DNA from: Rhizodiscina lignyota
Lineage: Eukaryota > Ascomycota > Dothideomycetes > Aulographales > Rhizodiscinaceae
Direction: 5' to 3'
Length of the DNA: 64,000 bases
Assembly (NCBI GenBank): GCA_010015805.1
Contig: ML978131.1
Location: 310,001 to 374,000 of the forward strand
Notes under the pieces: model-generated
Told to the model about the DNA's origin: nothing
What the model saw: only the letters and a program-made list of their open reading frames with translations
Databases searched by the model: none
In this document: positions 42,792 through 55,039 of the stretch, piece after piece
Position numbering within the stretch: the stretch's first letter is position 1
Layout: each line of letters opens with the position of its first letter
Program-made: the position numbers and the translations under genes

Positions 42792-44305
42792 GATGGAATG
42801 ACGTAGGTACGCGGTATTTTGGTATTTGGGATGACGGTTTGGGGAAGGTCGCTGATCTTTCCTTCGTTGGCTCCTCCTCAAACCAACCAACCTCTCACAA
42901 GAGTTCCTCCGCTTCCAACTATATTTATGCCACAACGCGTTCTTTTCTTTACCAGCGCAAGCTCGTTCTGTGATGAGAGTACAGCAGTCAGTTTTGCGTT
43001 GTGCCAAGGTCGTGTGAGCGAGAGGTTGAAGCTGCTGAGCTACCGAAAGGGGAGCGGCAGCGTCGCGCTCGGTGGCGAAAAGGACACTCGACTTACGGTC
43101 GCAGGGCCGACGATGACAGCAATGGTTTCACTCGCACCAACGCGGAGGAAGTCGTTGTCGTTGATTCAATAGTGCAGTAAGTGTCGATACTCGACGAGAT
43201 GCGCTGTCGAGGAGCGGAGCGTGGTACTTGGAGACGTTTGGCGTTGCTTCGTGATGACGCAACGACAAGCGATCAAAAGGAGGCGGAAGAGCGTTGCACC
43301 TAAAGCGCGGAGCGCGCACCCGCGGGCGGCAGCGTCGAAGTGGGATGGCGTTCAGAGTGCGGCTCTGCTGTTCTCTGAGACCGATTGCTTGGTCTCTTGC
43401 TGCAGATCGTGGTGTGGTACGCGGTGTAGCCCTGCTGGGTGGAATGACGCAGCTGGCAGAAGGAGAAAAAAAAGTGACGTCGGTTGGGCAAGGCGCAGGA
43501 GTTTTCAAGAGGGAGAGCGAGCGCCTCTCGCTTGGCGTCGCCGCGGATTGCGTGAGCGCGAAACGTTCTTCCGGCCGACCCATGGCCGCTGCTTTGCTGG
43601 CATTTGTCAGCCACGTGATGCTCACACGCTCGCAATCGAGCTTTTGCCGGCGGATCTCGCTCGCGATTGCCGCCATCTCTCCGACGCGCCGCATCGCGAT
43701 CTGCCCCTTGTGCTATTTCGGGGCCAACGTCCACAGCATCCAAGTTGCACTTCAATTCTGCTTTTGCGGAAGTGCGCGGAGCTTAATCGACAGCAATTGC
43801 TGCTTCTCGGCCCTTTAAAAGTAATTGTCTGGTCAGCGGGCATATGGCAATCAGTGAAGCGAGATCGAGCTTCGCAGAAAGTCCATTGGCAAGTTCCGAT
43901 TGCGCGGCATGCTGCATATCGCCTATCAAGTCTTATCGGTGTAAAAGGGGAATACAAAATGCAGAGAAAAGAATCTATTTAAAGTAGCATTATTAACTGA
44001 GAAACCCCCTCATACATAAGTTCAACACCTTCGAGCTCAAGTTGCAAGTCTGATTTCTATCGTAGTGGTGAGTATATTTATTTTCCCATCCCTCGTTGAA
44101 GCGGAGCGCACGGAGATTTCCATCCTTTGATAGTTGGCCACCGAGAGAAAGTCAGTAATTGCGGCGAGTGCTATTCCGATCAGTGATCAATGCTATATCG
44201 TAACATACATTGTTCGAATCTCACTTTACGCAGTGTTAGGTAGAAATGCGTATAGGACAATAAGTCGGAGGATCAAACATTTTCAATTCTTTGTGTTTAA
44301 CACAT
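42792..44305. promoter_or_regulatory. Large upstream region of atfA
   Basis: About 1.5 kb upstream of atfA without a supported gene. The long ORFs on both strands between 43128 and 43982 overlap each other and are arginine-, cysteine- and serine-rich, typical of chance frames in GC-rich DNA. A long 5' leader and stress promoter of atfA is the simplest reading. Confidence 0.4.
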
Positions 44306-44474
44306 TAGGGTTGTCAAACCCTAAGTGACGCTCTAACACCAACAATAAATACGCGATAGGGTTGTCAAACCCTAAGTAGCACTCTAACACCAACAATAAA
44401 TACGCTGTAGGGTTGTCAAACCCTAAGTAGTACTCTAACCAACAATACATACGCTGTAGGGTTAGGGTTATAAC
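44306..44474. repeat. Telomere-like 51-base tandem repeat with internal inverted repeat
   Basis: Units start at 44306, 44357, 44408 and 44457 (periods 51, 51 and 49). Each begins TAGGGTTGTCAAACCCTA, where TAGGGTT and AACCCTA are mirror halves around GTCA, and continues AGTxxxxCTCTAACACCAAC and AATAAATACGC. The last, partial unit changes into TAGGGTTAGGGTT, true telomere repeat. The inverted halves could form a hairpin or a double site for a telomere-repeat binding protein. Confidence 0.85.
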
Positions 44475-45003
44475 AACCCCTGGCATTCTCAGAGTACCTA
44501 CTGCCCCAAAACCCCCTCCAAAGCCACGTCATGTGAGACAGATTCTCAAATATGTTTAAAAGTACCATACGCCGAAATCATACATTCGTCTATTTATTAT
44601 TTCCATCCAATCAAGAGCATTCCGAGCTGGGGACAAGTCGTCGTCGTACTGCGGGGCGCATATCTCCGCTGGTGCAACTTGGTGACTCTCCCCACTTGCC
44701 AGAAGCGGCCATTTGAGTGAACCTTGCCCGGCCCGCACGACGCATCTATCTCATATCTCTTACATGATAACAAAGCGGCCAAAGAGCTAGACGCTCGAGC
44801 TATCCTACCTGGCCATTGCCAGTGCCGATATCGTCGGCGTTACTCCTCACCATGGCTGACATCACCTCATGCGACCTTTGGCTCACGTCGCGTTGTCAAG
44901 TATCATCGTCTCATTGCTTTTGCGCGTCTCAATCAGCTCCTTATTGGCTGCAGACATTTCCGTGAGACTGTTCAATTGATCTCGTAGACCGGTTACGCGC
45001 GCA
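44475..45003. other. Intergenic region before the polysaccharide deacetylase
   Basis: No gene was recognised in these 529 bases. The right part should contain the promoter of the deacetylase gene. Confidence 0.45.
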
Positions 45004-46229
45004 ATGGGCAAGAAACGCGTGCTCGTGGGCTACGGGGTGGACATCGACGCGGTCGCCGGCTGGTTGGGCTCGTACGGCGGAGAGGACTCCAGCAGCGACA
45101 TCAGTCGCGGTACGCTCGGTGATCTTCATACAATCCTTACCCCCTCTCTAACCGAATTCCAAATCCAGGTCTGTTTGCCGGGACAATCGGCGTCCAGCGG
45201 CTTCTGAAGCTATTCGACAAGAACAACATCAAAGCGACATGGTTCATTCCCGGCCATTCACTTGAAACGTTTCCGGAATCTTGTGCAGCGATTCGCGATG
45301 GGGGACACGAAATTGGGCTGCATGGGTACAGTCATGAGAATCCGAGCGATATGACGCTCGATCAGCAGAAGGACGTGTTGGATAAGACATTTCGAATGTT
45401 GACCGAGTTTTGTGGGAAGCCGCCAAGAGGAAGTGTAGCACCATGGTGGGAGACCAGCCGAGGTACGTAGATAGGGCCCTACGTGAGAGAGGGGAAAGGA
45501 AATAGACTGCAAAGATAGCGTTTACGGGGGATGAGGTCAATCGCTGACGCGACGATATGGACAGAGGCTTGCGAACTCATGCTCGCATACGGCATTGAGT
45601 ACGACCATAGCATGAGCCACCAGGACCACGCGATGTACTGGCTGCGCACCGGCGATTCCTGGACAAAGATAGACTACTCGCAGAAGGCAGATACATGGAT
45701 GAAGCCACTGGTGCATGGACATATGACGGGCATGGTCGAGATACCCGCGAGTTGGTACATCGATGATTTGGTAGGGCCAGCCACTTGTTTGAGGCGACAA
45801 CACAGGGTGTGAAGAATGGCTAATTAAGAGCGCAGCCGCCGATGATGTTCATCAAAAAGGCGCCGAATAGCCACGGCTGGGTGAGTGCGAGAGACGTCGA
45901 GCAATTGTGGATGGACCACTTCGACTACTTCTACCGGGAGTACGACGAGTTCTGCTTTCCGATGACAATACATCCCGACGTTAGTGGTAGACCCCATGCG
46001 CTGTTGATGCACGAAAGGTACGGAGAAATGACCTTATCTGACACGTTCTGATGTTTGTGGTGTGCTGACCGATGATAGGATAATTGAGCACATTAACAAG
46101 CACGAAGGCGTTGAATGGGTGACGTTTGAGCAGATGTGTGATGAGTTTAAGAGCAAGAACAGCCCACCGGAAGGAGCGGTGATGCCAGCGAATAGTGAAG
46201 AGGTACTGAAGAAATTGGGGTTGAAATAA
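45004..46229 (+). CDS. Polysaccharide deacetylase family protein (NodB/PgdA-like)
   Basis: Five exons (45004..45109, 45169..45462, 45565..45770, 45836..46017, 46079..46229) join in phase to 312 residues. The NodB fold starts [17 protein letters not shown] with the catalytic-base aspartate, then [17 protein letters not shown], and the metal-binding histidines in [20 protein letters not shown] and [13 protein letters not shown] follow; HPDVSGRPH is the late motif. This subgroup is closest to the Helicobacter PgdA/allantoinase-like deacetylases rather than to chitin deacetylases. It has no signal peptide or carbohydrate-binding module and is probably cytosolic. The true substrate is unknown. The chain of small exons is well supported by phase and branch-site-like sequences. 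Confidence 0.88.
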
Positions 46230-49200
46230 AGTTGCTGTAGAAACACAATGTACGCATATATGGTGGCGGATTCAGCCTCCCAGTCGCAGCGGAGTGGATG
46301 GTGCTATCTGCTGCAAAACTTATACTGGTTCGCAATAGGTGGAATAATTGTTGACAGTATCGGTCGTGCGATGCGGTGTAGAATCCCAAGAGCGCGACTG
46401 GTTTGCGTGGATTCCAGTGAAGGTTAGAGCGGCAGCCACTCACAAATGTGGCCACTCTGGAGGTGAAGCCCGACATTGTTGCGCCCTATGATCTGATAAG
46501 ATTGAGAGTAAGACCCTGCGAACATCTTATCCTGAAAGGCTTTGTTTCGAAACATTTTGAGGTCAATCGCGGCAACTAAGGAAATCGGTCCCATGCCGGA
46601 CCAAGCCTCGCACGAACGCACGCTCTGACTCGGGAGTTCCGTGATATCTTCGTTGCTACTCTCAGGAGACAATATAGCGTGGTGTGGGCCGCATGACAAC
46701 CCTCTTGGGATTACTCATGGTGACATCCATCAATTGCAAGGCCGTTCGCCGTCCAGGCTCTCAAGCACTATCGCGATGTCTGTACGCTGGAAGAATGCGT
46801 GGAGTGCTTTGCATGCACGAACATTCCGATGGCGTGTATTTAGAAGACCAGTCAAAAGGCGATGTTGTCTGCGTGGTCGGTTACACACCGCCTAGACCCG
46901 GCTGCTGCTTGGGGAAAGTGGGGGTTCACGGCGTGAAGCAATTGGACCCTGGTGGGCAGAGATCGTGGCGCGCTGGAAAGTGCATCCTTTAACTGCACGC
47001 TGGACGGGAGTAGACGATGTCGCGGGAGCTAACATGCGTCGGCTACAGACGGACTCGTTTTCGACACAGAGTAGAGGCTCTTGGAGCGGCGGGGACAACG
47101 TGTCAGCCGCTGTAGCATCAATGCCCTCTCGGGCACGAAATGTCTGGATGAAGAGGTTCGCACGGCGATAGCATGTCATCGTACAGACAAAGACTGGATC
47201 GGACGACTAATCGGGCTCAATCCGGGCTTGCAACAGGGCAATTGGTAAAGTTGCCCCTCCATGCATGCACTGCAAGCAAGGTCAGATCATGAGAGCCTCC
47301 TCGGGGCAAAGTTGTCTGGGGGCTGGTTAGATCCAGTAGCGTCATGGCAGCTCACACCCTCTCTTTATGCCACCGATGGGACGCGCCGCGTTAGCCGCAC
47401 CACTTCCGCCCATTGCGTGCTCCAGCTGTGCTGCTCTGACCGGCGATAAGCAAGCTCAATTGCAGAGTGTGGGAGGATTGCGCGCTCTGGAGCCTTGCGT
47501 GCCCGAGAGCCTGAGAGCGCTCGCACTTCGGATAGCTGCGCTTAAGTCGTCGCTTCAAGCGACATGAATAGACGTTGAAGGATCGACGAAACATGTGCAA
47601 TTGGAGGGCAGAGGTGGTTGAGTTTCAACTCCAACGCGCCAGGGTGCAACTTCGTCCAAGGGTCGGAGAGGGTCCAGCGTCGAAAATGGCCGTGCGCCGA
47701 TGGCGATCACATCCATGTGACTGTGCCCAAGTCATTTGTACAACGTCGCGGATCTCACAGACGGCGCTGCTTCATCGCAACGCGAGTCGCGTTCGGCAGC
47801 GCCGTGGATGAGGGTCTCGCGCTGCAAGATTGCTAGCTGCTAGCGGACCGTCGCCGTGGATTTTCTCGGGACGGGCCTCCGCTGAGGAGCGACAGTGGCG
47901 ACTCGCTCGAGAGGCGTTTGAGCGCTGAAATACGGCGGATGGCGTGGTGGTACGAGTTGCACGCATAAGAGGCCTGCTGCTTCAGGCTGATGATGGGCAC
48001 GCTGTACGTGAGCACCGCGTCCCAGCAGGGCATGACATGCGCGCACTCCCCTGCCGGGGCATGGAGGAGAGTGTAGATGGCATCAGAATGTTCTCGCCGC
48101 GCTGCTGCCGTCTTGTAAGAGGGCGAGTTCGCAAGAAGATGGCAGGCGGTGAAGCTGACCGTGTCTGGCAGCGAGAGCGTGAGGGTGTTCGGTGGTGTAT
48201 CTCATCTCGTCAATTGGCGACATGGGCCGCGAGATTTGCTCCCAGCGACGGGCATGCAGATGCGGCATGCAGCAGCAGGCGAACTGCGCGTGCGGTGTCT
48301 GCTCGCCGCTGCCATTGGACGCACTGCGCAGCAATATCAATCATCCAAGCCCACCTTAAGCACGAAGCGTAGCAGACACTGCTCTTTTCGTCGTCCAAGG
48401 CCCCGCGCTCGCGCGTGCTGGGCGAATGACCAGCGGCCGCGCTCTGCCTGATCACTTCCCCAGAATGATAATTAAATGCACTCCTCAGCCGCCGAAGGTG
48501 TGCATTCTCAGTGCTCGCAGCAGCTGACGAGCTCAAATTTGGACGAGGCTCAAGCCCCCTGTCCTCCGCTCAACGCGTCGGCTTGGACCCTAATCTTCTG
48601 TCATCTGCCCCCCCATCAACAACAAACGGATACCAAACCTCCCACATCCTCATACGCCGCTTCTGCTGCTTCTACTTCCCCTTCTAGACCTTCCTTTGCC
48701 TCGTCCACCAGCAAGCTTCCGAACATCTTGCCGGCGCAGGATCCCAACCATCTCTAATCGTTAGTTCACCTGCAGCGCCTGCAACACGGCTCGCGAATGA
48801 GCGCCATTGGCCGGCGGCTGTAGCGCAGCAGACCATCATAACTGGCAGGCCGGCCGCCTCGAGGCCGTCTTTTCATTTGCCTTCTGCCTTTACATGTAGC
48901 ATCTGCACATGCTGTGCGCGATTCTGTGCGTCTAGCTTGGTGAGTCCCTCTTAGCGACACGGATACCTACACCATGGCCTTTTATCCTCCAACCGTTCAA
49001 TTCAAGCGTTCTCTAGTCTTCACAATCCGCGGATCCCCTCACCTCATGCGCGTCCAAGCGAAATTGACAGATAGCCTCAGGAGCAGCTGCGTATGCGTCA
49101 TATGCTAGACGCCGTCCACTCCCTCACACATTCACTGCCTTAAACTAGGCTTCTACGTGCTTATTGCGACATCGCTCAGCCGTATCCTCAACCCGAACAA

Positions 49201-49246
49201 CAAAGACCACACACTCGCCCCAATGTATACAAACGGATCGTGAGAA
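46230..49246. other. 3 kb gene-free stretch upstream of the LRR gene
   Basis: Many overlapping short frames on both strands show no domain, no splice chain I could trust and no transposon motif. The right end (about 48600-49240) is pyrimidine-rich and probably forms the leader of the LRR gene. No rRNA or tRNA was recognised. Confidence 0.45.
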
Positions 49247-51819
49247 ATGATGGATTCAGAGGATGGACACCTCTTCATAAAAGTGAGTCTCGCATATTTG
49301 GCGTTGGCGCCACTATCACACGTCGAGACAGTTACGTCCACCTCTGACCCTTGGCCTTGCAGAATCTTGCGCAATTTGTCCGCACACATGAAAAGGCACT
49401 CGCCAATGCCCTCCAGCTTCAGAGGCAATCGCCTCGGAGGGGCCATGGCCAAGTTCCCAGTGGAAGTGCCACTCCTACCTCGCCGACCTTCAACCCTCCC
49501 TCCTCGACCGCTTCATCGATCGCGGCAGCCCTGTCCCTCCCATATCTAAACTTTACCTCTCCCAACAATATCAAACCGGTGAAGCTCACGCTCACACCTC
49601 ACCACCTCTTCTACCTGCTGTCGCGTTTCGAGGAGCTCAATGTCCCCGTAGGGCCCATGAATGTACGCTTGGAAAATATACACACAGATGCGTCACCCGC
49701 GGAATATGTGTCATTCCTCAGCCAAGCGCAGCGAAATAAAGTGAGGAGCTCGGACCGAGACTCCATGCATTCCGTGTCCAGCCTTCGCAGTGTGATGTCA
49801 GGTATGACTTCATTTTGGTCGAGCTTCGGACTGTCCAAGTCCACGGCGAAGACGGAGAAGCAAAAGGCCGCGCTCAAGGAGGATCTGAAGTACCTCTACT
49901 CTGCATTTACCAAGATCCCATGTCTCCGGTTGGCGCCTGATCACAAGGCGCGATTGATTGCTGGCTGGGAAGAATTCCCATTTGACACAGCGGTGCCTCT
50001 GTTCGCGTTCAAGAACCTCAGTGCTCTTGAGATTAGCGATGTGGACTTTCGCCAGTTCTACGGATGGGACCGCATGGCCGACCAACTGCGCAGCCTTACT
50101 GTGAAACGCTCCAGCTTGGATGACCCAGCTGACTTGCTGATCAACATCGTTCTGGACGACATGGACAAACGGCGACGCAAAGCAGCGAAAGCTCCTGGCT
50201 CGCCCACAACACCATTGCCGACAGCAAGCCCTCGTCCCAAGCATGCTGACCTGGCCAGATACAGTCCCGAGGCCGAGTCGCCTCCGATTGCGAACAGGCG
50301 AGTGTCGAGCGATGCCGGAAAGAGGTCAGAGGATACCCTGGTAAGAGATGGATCTCCCGACAGGAGGCCTTCTACACGGCGCCGGCCGAGAAGCGCTTCG
50401 CCGACACGTCCCTCGAGTTCGCGCCATTCGACCTCTCATCATCATCATCACCACCACCACCACAACAGGGCTTCGATGTCTCAATTGCGACGCACCTCCG
50501 GAAGCTCCGGGTCAAGTCTGCATTCAAACACTCCTCGTGGGAGTTCATCTAACTTGCTCTCAATGGGGTTCTTGCCCCCTTCCAAGTGGAGATTTCTACG
50601 GCACCTGAGTATCGCAGACAACTCATTGACTACCTTGAGTGTTGCAAGTCTCTCACCCCTTGCCAACACCCTCCAGTCGCTTGACATCTCTTCCAATCTC
50701 TTCACCGAAGTCCCTGACTCTTTGGCAAGCTTAACTGCCTTGAGAGCGTTGAACCTCTCGAACTGCATGATTGAATCGCTGCATTCGTTGCTGAGGAACC
50801 CCCTACCTGCCGTGGCAACATTGAACCTGAGACGGAACCGACTCATCTCACTAGCCGGGGTCGAGCGACTCCTTTCTCTGGAGCGCGTTGATTTCCGCGA
50901 CAATAGGCTGACCGATCCTACGGAGCTGGCTCGATTAACAGGCATCCCGGAGATCCGAGAGGTCTATGTGAACAGGAACCCTTTCACGAAAACACATAGC
51001 ACGTATCGCATCACCATCTTCAATCTCTTCAGGAGCACCTCTGGTTACACAGAAGACATCATTCTCGATGCTAGCCCACCTTCATACAGTGAGCGCAAGC
51101 AGCTTGTTGATCGTGCCCCGGAGCTTGTCAACATTCCCATAATCAAACCTCCTTTAGAAGAAGAAGAGCAGCCCCGACTCTCGATGCTCTCTACGATACC
51201 TTCTGCTGTTTCTACGCACTCGATGGTTGCAGACAGCGTGAAGGAAGAGACATCTTCGCAGCCAGCACGGACGGAGTATGCAGTAGCATCTCATAAGCGT
51301 CGCAAAGCCGCCCGGCGGAGGATGGTCGAACTTTCAAAGCAAGACGATAGCGTATCGAAGACATTCGGGGAAATGTCCCTCGCCTCTGATGGTCTTCTGC
51401 TAAGTCCTCCACTGGGTGAGAACTTGGTAGCTACACAAACACCGTTTGATCCCGAACCTCCTACCTCACAGCCGCAGCAGCAAGAAGCGCAAGACTATCA
51501 AACTCAGCCTTCTCTAAAAGCCTACATCCTCCCTCCGCTCCCCACACTCGACACGAACGTCTCCGAAACCGTTCATCTCCCGAAGAGAGCAATCTCTGAG
51601 CTACCGGTAAACGGTGGTGAAACATACAGGAAGAAGATAGAGGCGCTGAGAAATGACCTTGGGCCGCAATGGCTCAGTGCATTTACGGATGAGAGATGGG
51701 ATACTCCTCCCGTCGGTGGACTGAGTCATCCGGCGTCGGTGACATCGATGGTACCACCAGCAATCCCCGTGAGAACGCAGAGTCAGAGCATGGTGAGCAC
51801 TGGAAGGACGTTGGGCTGA
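49247..51819 (+). CDS. Leucine-rich repeat protein
   Basis: Two exons (49247..49282 and 49363..51819) with an 80-base intron give 830 residues. The first exon encodes MMDSEDGHLFIK, joined to NLAQFVRTHEKALANALQLQ. The N-terminal 270 residues form a conserved fungal module of unknown fold. A disordered, basic and serine-rich linker follows with nine consecutive histidines at residues 371-379. LRRs occupy about residues 415-560 (RFLRHLSIADNSLTTL, SLDISSNLFTEVPDSL, ALNLSNCMIESL, TLNLRRNRLISL, RVDFRDNRLTDP). The C-terminus is Pro/Gln/Thr-rich. Intracellular LRR proteins of this layout are widespread in Pezizomycotina but I know of no assigned role; a scaffold function is likely. Confidence 0.82.
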
Positions 51820-53813
51820 ATGTTTTATGCTTTCCGTTTCTATGCCTTTTCCCTTCTTGATTGTAGTTTTGCATTTGAATGGCGTTGACTTGTTGCTTTG
51901 ATGCCCATTGCATGTTTTCTTTTACACCTCTTTTTTTTCTTCTTCTTCTAGATTCCCTGTTTCAAAAGAGCTTGTTCATGTGCATTTGCATTACTTTGGG
52001 CGGGCTCTAGGATTCTTCCTTCCACATGCGGGATCCTTTGCTGTTGGAGATCTCGCATCTGTAGCATAGGCGGATTGCATGAGGGTCTTTTCTTCTTCTC
52101 CATCTTCATTTTCGGCTTCTTACTGTTCGTTTAACTAGGGTATTTGGCAATGATTATGCGCGAGACGGGCACGGTAGAGGTCTGGGAGGCACGGATTATG
52201 CGGCCATGTCGAGTTTTACTTCCATAGTGCAACGGCTTGAATGGAACACGAAGCGGGCCAATGAAACGAATATCTCATCTCGCGTCTATTGCGCAAGCGC
52301 CACTCGCTGTCTGCTCGTGATGTGTGCATGGAGTCATCATACTTGCATCGGCGCCATGTATGATTCGCAGGTACTGCGCTCGCCATTGAGCTTCGGTGAA
52401 GGCGTCTGTACACCGGCGTCATGAGCGCCCGGCGGAGGGGGGCGGTGACGTGTCGCACGAGACGCGTGCGATGTGTAAAGGACGAGCTTAAAAGGAGGAG
52501 CAAATCACGTTGGAGTGGGCGGTTAACGGCGGAGAATTGTAGACGCGCCCCAATGAAGGTTTTGCGTGGCACATTCCACGCACGGGCCGCTGCCTGTCTG
52601 ATATGCTGGAGGGAGCTTTTATGAGCCCCGATTATAGATCAGTCGAGCATGAAGAATTGAGCGGCAGGGAAGATGTGGTCAATGGAATTGAGTGGCCCTG
52701 AAAGTGCTTGTAAGGATAGCGCGGCACTCATATGCCTCTTGGTAATCACTTGCGCATGGATTGGAGGGCTGGAGGGGAGGGTTTTGAGGCCTAGAAGACC
52801 TGACGCCTGGCGGACTGGCAGACCTCACGCCTGGCTTGGCGTTTGTGTGCAAATGCATTTCGCTCCTCCCCAAGCGCACGTCAGACACGAGACCATCCCC
52901 CTTCTCCTACACAACCCACAACTGCCACTGCCCACAGCAAGCACCGCACGCTGCAGCACACTCGCCCCGAGGCACCAGAACTCCCTCCACCCCTTGTGCA
53001 TCCCCGCATCGCGCCCGCGTGCAATCGAAAAGAGCGAGCCCAAGAATCCTGAAACACAAACCTGCGATACTCCCAACACCACCACCAACCGCGCTCCCCC
53101 TCTCAAGCCATCTGCATCGCGAGTGTCACCTCAATAAGCTCCTCTCGCGACCGTGCAGCACCCGCAAAGACAGCATCCGCATCGCTGCCCGCCGCACGCG
53201 ATTTACTGCCCACGGACGAGGGCGGTGTGTGAATAGCGAGAGCCCCTCCTACCCGAAAGTCGAGGTGCACAACGCCGTTGGCAAAAGTCTTCAACCACTC
53301 TCCCGCCCCACAAAATCAACAACAACAACACGCGATCTCGCTCGTGCCTAGCGCGCTGTATCTCGCTCTTCTAAATCAGCAAACAGCACCTTCGCCAACA
53401 CAACAACCGCACTGCCACGGAACAACTCGCGCCATCGTCGCCGCCTTCCGGCGTCTCTCTGAGGGGCTTCGAGCCATATCTCAATCCTTCACTTCCGCGC
53501 TCTGAACGGATCGACAGCGATTCACTCGGTTCGCTTACAACACACACAGCGCGTGAATTGACACCACTTTTCGAAGCGTAAGTTGCCTGCCCTAGCCTTC
53601 ACTCTCCGAGCTCAACGCTCTTGCCCCCACCACCCACCTCACTCAATCACCACCAACCTTTAACATAAACGCTCTGCTCACCTGCTTCCTGGCGTCATAG
53701 TCACGAACACACCTCTCTTGAGCACGGAAAACACATTTCCTGCGCCGGCGCCCTCCGACCCGGCATCGAACACACCTGCCCCACACCGAATCTGCTAAAA
53801 ACAATCGGTGGCC
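51820..53813. other. Long leader and promoter region of protein phosphatase 1
   Basis: About 2 kb without a supported gene. The interval 52830-53800 is rich in CCA/CAC and CT runs and gives spurious Pro/Ser/Thr-rich ORFs; such tracts are typical of long fungal 5' leaders. A poly-T/CTT tract at about 51930-51950 marks the 3' flank of the LRR gene. Confidence 0.5.

Positions 53814-55039
<1,226 letters not shown>

Noticed and set aside
43128-43982. Long overlapping ORFs on both strands upstream of atfA (253, 188, 174 and 151 codons)
   Set aside because: Composition is Arg/Cys/Ser-rich, they overlap in several frames, and no domain or splice chain supports any; chance frames in GC-rich promoter DNA.
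52836-53505. Pro/Thr/Ser-rich ORFs before PP1
   Set aside because: Low-complexity CCA/CAC tracts in a probable 5' leader; no domain.
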